Origin: CAKSUT01 sp045542335
Lineage (GTDB): Bacteria > Bacillota > Clostridia > Oscillospirales > CAG-382
Length of the DNA: 13,822 bases
Reading direction: 5' to 3'
Assembly: GCA_045542335.1 (NCBI GenBank)
Contig: JAZQKV010000107.1
Span: forward strand, 1-13,822
Part shown: positions 6,501 to 13,822 of the stretch, in pieces
Layout of the letters: every line of letters begins with the position of its first letter
How positions within the stretch are numbered: the stretch's first letter is position 1
Notes under the pieces: generated by a model
The model's database searches: none
The model's input: only the letters and a program-made list of their open reading frames with translations
Told to the model about the DNA's origin: nothing
Program-made: the position numbers and the translations under genes

Positions 6501-6534
6501 AAAAGGCATATCATTTACGTTCTTTGCCCTTTTT
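6501..6534 (-). terminator. Possible terminator at the end of the rplI-to-ECF operon
   Basis: Right after the S-component stop codon, minus-strand AAAAGGGCA and TGCCTTTT (6533-6525 with 6508-6501) can pair with one bulged G. The tail is only four T residues, so it is weak alone. The hairpin at 6391-6434 may back it up. Confidence 0.4.
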
Positions 6535-7033
6535 AAAGTTTTGAAAAGGTCTTTTTAAATGAGACTTTGTCAAGCACAAGGGCAATCACTGCAAAAAGAG
6601 CACCGCCGCCGACAGATTGAATAATATTTGAGGGAATTGATGCCGCCGCCCCCGCAACTCCATAGAGAAAGCACTCATAAACGAAATAGCCGAGCACATT
6701 TATCGCACCTGCCGCAATCGCCGCCACGACACTTCTCACATTGAAAACCCTCTCGCCCTTGCAATTAAATCCGCAAGCCATCGCAAATTTTATAACTGCC
6801 GTTGCCGGAATATATATCACATATCCTGATAAGAGGTCTGCAAATCCTGCCCCCAAAGCCGCCGCCACCGCACAATACGGCATTGGAATAAGCGTTGCGC
6901 ACAGATAAATAAAGCTGTCGCCAAGGTGTATGTAACCGTTTCCAAAGGGAGCCGGCACGCTTATTCTTGTTCCCACAAACACAATCGCCGCAAACATTGC
7001 GGTGAACACAATTCTTTTTGTTGATATTTTCAA
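6533..7033 (-). CDS. ECF transporter S component, probably for a vitamin B6 vitamer
   Basis: Substrate-binding membrane subunit of an energy-coupling-factor vitamin importer. The 166-residue, strongly hydrophobic protein has about five to six membrane segments and the family signature GYIHLGDSFIYL (residues 33-44), then GAGFADLLSGYVIYIPATAV (61-80). The ECF ATPases and T subunit are not in the window, as expected for group II systems that share one energizing module. The kinase gene 71 nt upstream phosphorylates pyridoxamine-type substrates in its family, so B6 is the likely cargo; this is context inference, and hydroxymethylpyrimidine is an alternative. Start choice: AAGGAG is nine bases before TTG at 7033, giving MKISTKRIVF. 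An ATG at 7042 abuts the AAGGAG, and a TTG at 7087 lacks a good site. Confidence 0.83.
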   Translation of the reverse strand: MKISTKRIVFTAMFAAIVFVGTRISVPAPFGNGYIHLGDSFIYLCATLIPMPYCAVAAALGAGFADLLSGYVIYIPATAVIKFAMACGFNCKGERVFNVRSVVAAIAAGAINVLGYFVYECFLYGVAGAAASIPSNIIQSVGGGALFAVIALVLDKVSFKKTFSKL

Positions 7034-7104
7034 ATTCAACATCTCCTTGGGGTTCTGTTCAACAATAATTTGTCTTACGAGAATCAAATTGTCTTGTTTT
7101 TTCC

Positions 7105-7968
7105 TTAAATTAACTTTCCGAGAACCTTTTCGAGAAGTATTCCCGCCCTTGTTTCAGCTCCTGCCTCAAAGGTTGCAAGCACAGCATCATGGACAAATTC
7201 CGCCGCTTCACAAACGCTTTGTTCAAGGCTCTTTCCCGACAAAATTCCGCCGAGCATAACCGACGTGAACGCCTCGCCTGTTCCGGGATAGGATTTTTCA
7301 ACCCTCGGAGTGAAATACTTTCCGAACTCTCCTGTTGACTTGTCAAAATACTGCGCACCGATAAGCGTTTTTCCGTTTTCGCTTTGCTTTATAACGCCTG
7401 TTATAACAACGCTCGTTTTGCCGTCGCAGGAAAGCTTTGAAAGCATTTCCCGGATTTCCGCACCTGTGAAATTCTCCTTGTATTCAATTCCGAGAAGAAT
7501 TGACGCTTCGGTGAGATTGGGGGTTATGATGTCGGCTTTCTCGGCAAGCTTACCTGTGAGAGCGCACATTTCATCGGTGTAGGTTGCATATTTTTTTCCG
7601 TCGTCGCCCATAACGGGGTCGGCAAGAAAAATGAGGTCGGGGTTGCCCGCCCTTGCATTATCTACAAAATCCGAGATAATTTCAATCTGACGTGCGCTTC
7701 CGAGAAAACCTGTGTAAACCGCATCAAACCTTTCGCCGATTTGCTTCCAATGATTTGCAATTTTGGGAATTTCGTCGCTCAGATCAAGGAACGTAAAGCC
7801 CTCATAACCGCCCGTGTGGGTGGAAAGAAGGGCTGTCGGAAGGGGGCAAACCTGCACACCCTTCGCCGATAAAATCGGCAGAACCACCGTCAGCGCACAC
7901 CTTCCCACGCAGGAAAGGTCATGCACTGCGGCGATTTTCGGAGGAAGTCCTCCGCTTTTCATATTCAT
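7105..7968 (-). CDS. Pyridoxamine/pyridoxal kinase family protein with GTGE in place of GTGD
   Basis: A 287-residue ribokinase-fold kinase of the pyridoxal/pyridoxamine kinase group, which phosphorylates B6 vitamers at the 5' hydroxyl with ATP. Family marks: KIAAVHDLSCVGRCALTVVL at residues 11-30, CPLPTALLSTHTGG at 41-54, YTGFLGSARQ at 85-94, DPVMGDDG at 117-124 and TPNLTEA at 149-155. The anion-hole loop reads GTGEAF (229-234): family members normally have Asp as catalytic base (GTGD), so Glu232 is odd. Length is typical. The gene begins 27 nt after the ftsH stop; the start has only a weak GGCGGAA site and may depend on readthrough translation. The S-component gene follows, suggesting uptake and trapping of B6. 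Confidence 0.85.
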   Translation of the reverse strand: MNMKSGGLPPKIAAVHDLSCVGRCALTVVLPILSAKGVQVCPLPTALLSTHTGGYEGFTFLDLSDEIPKIANHWKQIGERFDAVYTGFLGSARQIEIISDFVDNARAGNPDLIFLADPVMGDDGKKYATYTDEMCALTGKLAEKADIITPNLTEASILLGIEYKENFTGAEIREMLSKLSCDGKTSVVITGVIKQSENGKTLIGAQYFDKSTGEFGKYFTPRVEKSYPGTGEAFTSVMLGGILSGKSLEQSVCEAAEFVHDAVLATFEAGAETRAGILLEKVLGKLI

Positions 7969-7995
7969 TTTAATTCCGCCTGTTTTGCCCGCTTT

Positions 7996-10032
7996 TTACA
8001 TCGGGTTATTGTTGTCGTTGCCGCCCTTTTCCTCATCTTTTCCGATGTCAAGGGGCAAGGTGTCGTCCATGTTTATCTGCGCTTTTTCAGCAGCTTCTTT
8101 CTTTGCCTTTTCCTCAAGCTCCTTCTCGCGCTTTGTGTTTTCTTCACGGCTCTTGTCTTTCTTTGCATCGGTAATAGCTTCAAGCTCCTCAACCGTGGGA
8201 TTTCCGTTCATTGCCGCCGCAAACTGATCCTCGTCCATAACCTCGTGACCAATGAGGAAGTTTGCAACAAATTCAACCTTGTCCATATGCTCGGAAAGGA
8301 TTCTGACAGCCTTGTCGTATGCCGCATTTACAATTGCCTTGATTTCCTCGTCAATTTCCGCCGCAACCTTTTCGGAATAGTTCTTTGTTGAGCCGAAGTC
8401 TTTTCCGAGGAACACCTCTTCGTGACCTGTGCCGTAAACGATTGGACCGAGCTTATCGCTCATGCCATAAACGGTGACCATTTTTCTTGCAATGTCGGTT
8501 GCACGCTGGAGGTCGTTTGATGCGCCTGTTGAAATGTCTTCAAGCACAAGCTTTTCCGCAACACGTCCGCCGAGAAGTCCAACAATGTCATCCTGCATAT
8601 CGTTTTTGGAGGTGTAGCTCTTGTCCTCGGTGGGAAGATAAAGTGTATAACCGCCGGCTCTGCCGCTGGGGATAATGGAAATCTGATGAACGGGGTCACG
8701 GGAATCAAGGTAGAACGAAACAACCGCATGACCTGCCTCGTGGAACGCAGTGAGCCTTTTTTCCTTGTCGGAAATAACCTTGGATTTTTTGGGAGAGCCC
8801 ACAATAACCTTGATTGTCGCCTCCTCAAGCTCTTTCATACCGATAAGTCTTTTGCCCTTGCGAGCAGTGAGAAGTGCAGCTTCGTTGAGAAGATTTGCAA
8901 GGTCTGCACCTGTGAAGCCTGCGGTTGATTTTGCAAGAGTTTTAAGGTCAACGTCCTCTTCAAAAGGCTTGCCCTTTGCATGAACGGCGAGAATCTCCTC
9001 TCTGCCCTTCATGTCGGGGTAATTAACTGTCACCTCTCTGTCAAAACGACCGGGACGAAGAAGTGCGGGGTCAAGAATATCGGGGCGGTTTGTGGCTGCC
9101 ATAACGATAACACCGTCGTTTGAGCCAAAGCCGTCCATTTCAACAAGAAGCTGATTGAGTGTCTGCTCTCTTTCGTCGTGACCGCCGCCAAGACCTGCGC
9201 CTCTATGACGACCAACGGCATCAATTTCATCTATAAATATAATACAGGGTGAGCTCTTTTTGGCGTTATCAAAAAGGTCACGCACACGGCTTGCACCAAC
9301 GCCCACATACATTTCAACGAAATCCGAGCCCGAAATTGAGAAGAAAGGAACGTTTGCCTCACCTGCAACTGCCTTTGCAAGCAGAGTTTTACCTGTGCCG
9401 GGAGGGCCCACAAGAAGAACACCTCTCGGTATTCTTGCGCCAAGGTCAGCGAATTTTGCAGGGTTCTTAAGGAAGTCAACAACCTCTCTGAGCTCTTCCT
9501 TTTCCTCATCTGCGCCTGCAACGTCCGCAAAAGTCACCTTTTTCTTTTCGTCTGCGCCCATTTTCACTCTTGCTCTGCCGAACGAGCCGATTCTTCCGCC
9601 CATTCCGCCCTTTGAGCCGCCCATTGCCTGATTCATGACGACAAACCACATCACCACAAAGAACACAAGTATGAGCAGATATGGCAAAAATGTCACCCAC
9701 CATGCAGGTGTTTCGGGAGCTTTATAGTCATATTTGGAAATAATTCCGTCCTGTCTTTGCTGTTCAATTATTTCGCCCATGTCAAGGACGAAATAGTCGG
9801 TGCTGCGAAGCTTGTAGGAGGCAAGTGTGCCGTCCTTGAGCTCCATGTTGAGGACATCGTCCGCCGTCACCTCGAACGCCGAAACCTTTTCCTCATAGAA
9901 CAAATCCTTTACATCGCTGTAAGTCAATTCCTTTGCCATTCCGTCCATATCGGCAAGAAGACCGCCGGCAAGACTTATGAAAACGATGATGATAACAATG
10001 TAGAAAAGAATAATTTTGAAGTTGCTTTTCAT
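7996..10032 (-). CDS. ftsH: ATP-dependent zinc metalloprotease FtsH
   Basis: Membrane-anchored hexameric AAA+ protease that removes damaged membrane proteins and some regulators. Of 678 residues, a first membrane helix covers about 6-27, an extracytoplasmic domain about 28-110, and a second helix about 111-134. The AAA+ domain carries Walker A GPPGTGKT (209-216), Walker B IIFIDEID (264-271) and the second region of homology ATNRPDILDPALLRPGR (313-329). The zinc site is HEAGH (431-435), with Asp507 in SNDLQRAT as third ligand. The last 60 residues are a highly charged, Lys/Glu-rich tail ending in an Asn run, a variable region in this family. Placement after tilS is usual in Firmicutes, but hpt, often between them, is absent here. 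Start 10032 has AAAAGG close by and AGGAG further upstream. Confidence 0.98.
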   Translation of the reverse strand: MKSNFKIILFYIVIIIVFISLAGGLLADMDGMAKELTYSDVKDLFYEEKVSAFEVTADDVLNMELKDGTLASYKLRSTDYFVLDMGEIIEQQRQDGIISKYDYKAPETPAWWVTFLPYLLILVFFVVMWFVVMNQAMGGSKGGMGGRIGSFGRARVKMGADEKKKVTFADVAGADEEKEELREVVDFLKNPAKFADLGARIPRGVLLVGPPGTGKTLLAKAVAGEANVPFFSISGSDFVEMYVGVGASRVRDLFDNAKKSSPCIIFIDEIDAVGRHRGAGLGGGHDEREQTLNQLLVEMDGFGSNDGVIVMAATNRPDILDPALLRPGRFDREVTVNYPDMKGREEILAVHAKGKPFEEDVDLKTLAKSTAGFTGADLANLLNEAALLTARKGKRLIGMKELEEATIKVIVGSPKKSKVISDKEKRLTAFHEAGHAVVSFYLDSRDPVHQISIIPSGRAGGYTLYLPTEDKSYTSKNDMQDDIVGLLGGRVAEKLVLEDISTGASNDLQRATDIARKMVTVYGMSDKLGPIVYGTGHEEVFLGKDFGSTKNYSEKVAAEIDEEIKAIVNAAYDKAVRILSEHMDKVEFVANFLIGHEVMDEDQFAAAMNGNPTVEELEAITDAKKDKSREENTKREKELEEKAKKEAAEKAQINMDDTLPLDIGKDEEKGGNDNNNPM

Positions 10033-10070
10033 TTGCCTTTTTAATCACTCCTGTTGATGTCATGTATGGA

Positions 10071-10102
10071 TGCGAAAGTCCGGTCAAGACCGTTTTTTCG
10101 CA
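10071..10102 (-). other. Two-part stem-loop in the tilS-ftsH spacer
   Basis: TGCGAAA (10071-10077) pairs with TTTCGCA (10096-10102), and inside it CGGT (10081-10084) pairs with ACCG (10089-10092) around a CAAG loop. In the operon's sense no T-run follows, so it is not an ordinary terminator. It may be an mRNA stability or processing element. Function unknown. Confidence 0.45.
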
Positions 10103-10104
10103 AA

Positions 10105-11547
10105 TTATCTTATAAGCTTATATATTGCAATCGGCAAATCTCCCTTTGATTGTCCGTCACCCCTGTGTTTATCGGCAAGAGGCGTTGCGGCGGTGAAGAT
10201 TATGCCGTTATCGTCGCAAATAATGGGTAGAGTATCCCTTTGATCGATGGGTATTTTTTTATCACACAAAACCTTTTTAAGCTTTCGTGTCATTCCGCCG
10301 AAGGCATAGCTGTCGCCGTCCCGACGGTTTCTCACTTTGATATTTCCAAGTATTCTATCAGAAAATAAAGAATAATTTAGAAGCATTTTGTAACTATTTT
10401 GCGTTTCAGAGGTGAAAGTGTTCTGAAAACCGATTTCAAACTCTTTTCCAACAAGAACAAGATAGTCTGTGCCGCAAATTATATTCTCTCCCGATTTCAG
10501 AAAATAATCAAAATCATTGCATTTTGACTCTATTTTCTTTTTCAGAAAGCGCACTCCATCAAAGTTTATAAGGGCAAATTCGTTTTTTCCAACGCTCACA
10601 AGCTTTTCGGAAATGCCATCCTTTGACGGCTCTTTGAAAAACTCCCCGGAAACACGCATAATCTCTTTGAGGTTTCTTCCCGGAATTTCCTTTTCAAAGC
10701 ATTTTCTGTAAGCTTCCCTCAAAGCCCTTGCCGCAACAGCGGGCGCTTTAAACACAAGTTCGTTTGCAACAACGCCTTCCTTTTCCGCAACAATCCCGGA
10801 AGCTTTGCCATTTGCAACATCATTTAAAAATGCGCTGTCATGTCGGAGAGCTTGCACTGTTTCGCAAAGCGTTGCCTCAAGGGACGGATTTATTTTTTTA
10901 AGCTGAGGAATAACAGCATGGCGGATAAGATTGCGGGAATAGTCGTCAGAAAGATTGGTGCTGTCGGTGACAAACTCCTGACCGAGTTCCGAAAGATACG
11001 CCTCAACCTCATCCCTTGTACATAATATGAGGGGACGGATAATGTTATCACGAACAGGCGGAATTCCGCACAATCCGTCAAGACAAGACCCTCTTGCAAG
11101 GTTGAAAATCATGGTTTCGGCGTTATCGGAGGCGGTGTGCGCAGTTGCAATAAGGTCAAAGCCGTGTTGCTTGCAAATGCCGTCAAAAAAAGCATATCTT
11201 TCGTTGCGTGCCGTTTCTTCAACGCCTGTGCCGAGTTTCTTTGAAAGCATGGGGATGTCAATTTTTGCGGTGTAAAGCGCAACTCCGAGCTTTGTGCAAA
11301 GCTGCGAAACAAAAAGCTCGTCCCTGTCGGCTTCCTCTCCCCTTATCATGTGGTTGACGTGGGCACACGCAATGCCGTTGCAGAGCTTGTCGCCAAGCCT
11401 TACAATGGCTCGCAAAAGCGCAACGGAATCTGCCCCACCCGAAAGCGCAACAAGGACTTTCGGACGGGGGTGTCCGTCAAGCATTCTGAAATTTTCCACG
11501 GTTTCCGCCACTTTTTTTTCAAGGGGGAGAAAGTTTGCGTTTTTCAT
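10105..11547 (-). CDS. tilS: tRNA(Ile)-lysidine synthetase
   Basis: TilS attaches lysine to C34 of the CAU-anticodon tRNA-Ile so that it reads AUA; the enzyme is essential in most bacteria. From the chosen start the protein is 480 residues. The PP-loop SGGADS is at 36-41 and is followed by an HVNHMIRGEEADRDE segment, then ARNERYAFF and the TAHTASDNAETMIFNLARGS region typical of TilS. The C-terminal domain carries RNRRDGDSYAF and KLKKVLCDKKIP. The frame is open upstream to 11631, inside dnaB, but the ATG at 11547 is preferred: it begins one base after the dnaB stop codon and gives the normal TilS N-terminus. There is little Shine-Dalgarno signal, so translation is probably coupled to dnaB. Confidence 0.95.
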   Translation of the reverse strand: MKNANFLPLEKKVAETVENFRMLDGHPRPKVLVALSGGADSVALLRAIVRLGDKLCNGIACAHVNHMIRGEEADRDELFVSQLCTKLGVALYTAKIDIPMLSKKLGTGVEETARNERYAFFDGICKQHGFDLIATAHTASDNAETMIFNLARGSCLDGLCGIPPVRDNIIRPLILCTRDEVEAYLSELGQEFVTDSTNLSDDYSRNLIRHAVIPQLKKINPSLEATLCETVQALRHDSAFLNDVANGKASGIVAEKEGVVANELVFKAPAVAARALREAYRKCFEKEIPGRNLKEIMRVSGEFFKEPSKDGISEKLVSVGKNEFALINFDGVRFLKKKIESKCNDFDYFLKSGENIICGTDYLVLVGKEFEIGFQNTFTSETQNSYKMLLNYSLFSDRILGNIKVRNRRDGDSYAFGGMTRKLKKVLCDKKIPIDQRDTLPIICDDNGIIFTAATPLADKHRGDGQSKGDLPIAIYKLIR

Positions 11548-11548
11548 T

Positions 11549-12901
11549 TTATTCTGCGTGTTCTCTGTCAATTGAAGTGAATTTTGTGTACTGACCATAC
11601 CAGCCAAGCTCTGCTTTACCCGTTGAGCCATGGCGGTTTTTCGCTATAATACAGGTTGCCACGTTTTCCATTTCCGGGTTATCCTTATAGTAATCGTCAC
11701 GGTAAAGGAACATAACAATATCGGCGTCCTGCTCGATTGCACCCGAGTCACGAAGGTCAGAAAGCATGGGAGTTTTATCGGTTCTTGATTCGGGTCCACG
11801 GGAGAGCTGTGCGCAGGTGACAACAGGGACCTGGAGGTCCTTTGCCATAAGCTTGAGGGCTCTTGAAATATCGCCGACCTCCTGAACACGGTTATCGGTG
11901 TGTCTATCAGACTGCATGAGCTGAAGATAGTCGATAATAACAAGTCCGAGGTTTTTAACACGTCGAAGCTTTGCTTTCATGCCCGTAACGGTGATACCGG
12001 TTGTGTCGTCGATGAGAATGTTTGTCTTTGAAAGCACATCCGAGGCAACGGCAAGGTTGACCCAATCCTCATCTCCGAGCTCACCCGAACGCATTTTATA
12101 GCTATCGATCATTGCTTCACTTGACAACATTCTTGAAACAAGCTGTTCGCAGGACATTTCAAGTGAAAAAATGGCAACTGCCTTTTTGGTTTTGAGGGCA
12201 ACATTTGTTGCGATATTAAGACAGAAGCTCGTTTTACCCATACCGGGACGTGCGCCGACAAGCACAAGGTCGCTTTTGCCCATACCGATGAGGTATTTAT
12301 CAACAGAGCTGAAATAAGTCGGAGTACCGAGAGCCGCCTCTTTGTTATGGATAAGCTCCTCAAGATGACGATAGTTCTCCATGAGAACGTCCTTTATGGG
12401 CGTAAAGTCCTTTGTTTCAGTTCCTTTTGCGATATTGAAAATCTTCTGTTCAGCGGTGTCAACAATGCGGTCGACCTCGCCCTCTGCATTATACGCCATT
12501 TCCCCGATTTCCTCGGAGGCACGGATAAGGCTTCGGAGAATCGCCTTGTCCTTTATGATTTTGGCGTAATCTGCGATATTTGACACCGACGGAACGGTTT
12601 CGGCAAGCACCATTACATAGTCCTTGGAGCCGGCATCGGTGTAATTGCCGGAGGTTGTGAGCATATCGAGAATGGTCACAACGTCAATATGGCGGCTTTG
12701 CAGGAAAAGCTCCTGCATTGCGCTGAAAATAACCCTGTGGCTTTCGACATAAAAGTCATCGGCTTTCAAGGTGTTGGCTATATCCCTTATCCTGTCGGGG
12801 TCAATAAGTATTGCGCCCAGAACCGACTGTTCTGCTTCAAGCGAATAAGGCACGCCCCTCACAGACGCCGACGAGGGCATATTTATTCTTTCGTCTGCCA
12901 T
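11549..12901 (-). CDS. dnaB: Replicative DNA helicase DnaB (DnaC in Bacillus nomenclature)
   Basis: Hexameric 5'-3' helicase that unwinds DNA at the replication fork. The 450-residue protein has the N-terminal primase-interacting domain (SLEAEQSVLGAIL at about 20-32) and the RecA-like C-terminal motor, with Walker A GARPGMGKT (216-224), Walker B region LVIIDYLQLM (320-329), and the SLEMS and LSDLRDSGAIEQDAD motifs. No intein interrupts it. ATG at 12901 is chosen because AGAGG sits six bases upstream; a TTG two codons earlier directly abuts that site. rplI lies 87 nt upstream and tilS starts one base after the stop, an arrangement common in Firmicutes. Confidence 0.97.
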   Translation of the reverse strand: MADERINMPSSASVRGVPYSLEAEQSVLGAILIDPDRIRDIANTLKADDFYVESHRVIFSAMQELFLQSRHIDVVTILDMLTTSGNYTDAGSKDYVMVLAETVPSVSNIADYAKIIKDKAILRSLIRASEEIGEMAYNAEGEVDRIVDTAEQKIFNIAKGTETKDFTPIKDVLMENYRHLEELIHNKEAALGTPTYFSSVDKYLIGMGKSDLVLVGARPGMGKTSFCLNIATNVALKTKKAVAIFSLEMSCEQLVSRMLSSEAMIDSYKMRSGELGDEDWVNLAVASDVLSKTNILIDDTTGITVTGMKAKLRRVKNLGLVIIDYLQLMQSDRHTDNRVQEVGDISRALKLMAKDLQVPVVTCAQLSRGPESRTDKTPMLSDLRDSGAIEQDADIVMFLYRDDYYKDNPEMENVATCIIAKNRHGSTGKAELGWYGQYTKFTSIDREHAE

Positions 12902-12988
12902 TTTCAACCTCTTTAAAATAAGAAATTATGCGGTTTTGAGTTATGCGTTGCAAGGCTTGCGTTAATCCTTTATGGGAAAAAGAGCAAA

Positions 12989-13438
12989 TTATTCCTTGGA
13001 AGCAACAACAACGTTGAGTTTACCGGAGATTTCGGAATAGAGTTTAACATCAAGAGAATAAGTTCCGAAGTTTTTGATTGCGCCGTCGAGGGAGATTTTT
13101 CTCTTATCAACTTCAATTCCGCTTTGAGCGAGAAGAGCCTCTGCGATTTCCTTTGCGGTAACAGAGCCATAGATTCTTCCGTCTGCGCCTGCGGTTGCAT
13201 AAATTTTAACAACAACGCCCTCGAGCTTTTTTGCGTTTTCTCTTGCGGCTTTCTTTTCCTCCTCAATTCTGTGGAGTCTTGCCTCCTCCTTGCCTTTCAC
13301 CTCATTGAGCACCTGTGCGGTTGCTTCAGCTGCGAGCTTTTTGGGGAGAAGAAAATTGCGGGCATATCCGTCGGAAACGTTGACGATTTCGCCTTTTTTG
13401 CCCTGTCCTTTTACGTCTGCCAAAAGTAATACTTTCAT
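12989..13438 (-). CDS. rplI: Ribosomal protein L9
   Basis: Large-subunit protein L9, which binds 23S rRNA near the L1 stalk and helps keep reading frame. The 149-residue sequence begins MKVLLLADVKGQGKKGEIV, followed by NVSDGYARNFLLPKKLA, a long charged helix (about 45-72) and the C-terminal domain with GSVTAKEIAEAL. Length is normal. AAAGGA lies 12 bases upstream of the ATG. It is the first gene of the minus-strand run leading to dnaB. Its upstream neighbour in the window is copy C of the structured repeat, so its promoter must lie in the A+T-rich 13439-13515 stretch or within the repeat. Several TATAAT-like boxes are present, but none has a convincing -35. Confidence 0.97.
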   Translation of the reverse strand: MKVLLLADVKGQGKKGEIVNVSDGYARNFLLPKKLAAEATAQVLNEVKGKEEARLHRIEEEKKAARENAKKLEGVVVKIYATAGADGRIYGSVTAKEIAEALLAQSGIEVDKRKISLDGAIKNFGTYSLDVKLYSEISGKLNVVVASKE

Positions 13439-13514
13439 TTTTAATACCTATCCTTTCAATGGTTTACTTTGATTTTTTTGTTATAATTATTATTTATTAT
13501 AATCTTTTTGTTTT

Positions 13515-13798
13515 AGTCTTTTCCTTTCCCCTCATAGCTTACATATCAAAAACCCTTACCGGGGTTACGGGGGTGTTCATTTCTGCTCGCCCAGAAATGA
13601 ACCAAAGATGCGCTTAAGAACTACGTTCTTAAGGATCTCCTTATTGGTGCGAATTTTTACGCTGCACCGTCTGCAAAAAGCGAAAGTCGCTTCGCTAATA
13701 AGCAAAGATACTATTTACCAATGTGATTTATAAGTTATTTTGTTATTCTTATGTTGTTCTGCATCCGCTCCGCTCCATATTCGCACGCAGAGGGAAGG
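13515..13798 (+). repeat. Structured interspersed repeat, copy C
   Basis: Third near-complete copy of the element also at 603-890 and 1025-1307. It matches copy B closely around the central palindrome (CTTAAGAAC/GTTCTTAAG, 13613-13621/13625-13633) and copy A in the TCTGCAAAAAGCGAAAGTCG block and the TTCGCACGCAGAG right end. Other hairpins: AACCC/GGGTT (13551-13555/13562-13566), GTTCATTTCTG/CAGAAATGAAC (13575-13585/13592-13602) and AGCGAA/TTCGCT (13679-13684/13691-13696). The interior between about 13700 and 13765 is poorly conserved among copies. It starts 77 nt upstream of the rplI start, on the opposite strand. No coding potential. Confidence 0.85.
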
Positions 13799-13822
13799 TT
13801 ATTCTTTTGCTTTATTAAATCT

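Noticed and set aside
7921..8391. Plus-strand open frames opposite the pyridoxamine kinase and ftsH genes
   Set aside because: They run antisense to well-identified genes, have hydrophobic low-complexity composition and show no start signals.
11549..11631. An N-terminal extension of TilS that overlaps dnaB by 83 nt
   Set aside because: The extra 28 residues only re-read dnaB in another frame, do not look like TilS, and the ATG one base after the dnaB stop gives the usual N-terminus.
13439..13514. TATAAT-like boxes upstream of rplI
   Set aside because: The stretch is almost pure A+T and several -10-like boxes appear, but none has an acceptable -35 at 16-18 nt, so no promoter was called.
1..13822. 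tRNA, rRNA, phage, integrase or transposase genes
   Set aside because: Nothing with tRNA cloverleaf features, rRNA blocks, or recombinase/transposase motifs was seen on either strand.

Overview
The window looks like chromosome of an anaerobic Clostridia-type Firmicute, probably gut-associated. The signs are GGAGG-type ribosome binding sites, perfect TTGACA/TATAAT promoters, A+T-rich spacers, and a run of ribosomal-protein, replication, tRNA-modification and FtsH genes in the order rplI-dnaB-tilS-ftsH. The genus cannot be fixed from the sequence alone. Coding density is normal except for one gene-free stretch of about 1 kb (338-1373).

Layout. (1) 1-337, minus: the first 112 codons of rplM (ribosomal protein L13), running off the left edge, with its own consensus promoter. 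(2) 338-1373: no gene. It holds two roughly 285-nt copies (A and B) of a structured, non-coding repeat arranged tail to tail, plus a fragment of a further copy between them. (3) 1374-2994, plus: a TtcA-like tRNA thiolase and an endonuclease/exonuclease/phosphatase-fold hydrolase, closed by a two-way terminator at 3011-3058. (4) 3058-3831, minus: an AAC(3)-family N-acetyltransferase with a perfect sigma-A promoter. (5) 4018-5652, plus: a secreted protein with WG-like repeats and two C-terminal copper-amine-oxidase-N-like modules, closed by a strong terminator. (6) 5821-6354, minus: a flavin reductase-like protein. (7) 6533-13438, minus: six genes in one direction, read as rplI, dnaB, tilS, ftsH, a pyridoxamine-kinase-like gene and an ECF-transporter S component. 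(8) 13515-13798: a third copy (C) of the structured repeat, just upstream of rplI.

How the genes fit together. The minus-strand run joins core growth functions (L9, replicative helicase, tRNA-Ile lysidine synthetase, membrane AAA+ protease) to a small uptake-and-phosphorylation pair that most likely salvages vitamin B6. The kinase has Glu where its family normally has the catalytic Asp in the GTGD loop. The other genes are separate one- or two-gene units with their own terminators.

The most unusual content is the repeat family. The three near-complete copies have diverged in sequence, but several stems keep their pairing through paired changes. This suggests a conserved RNA or single-stranded DNA structure and not random intergenic sequence. 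A good promoter points into copy A. In all three cases the same end of the element faces the start of the neighbouring gene.
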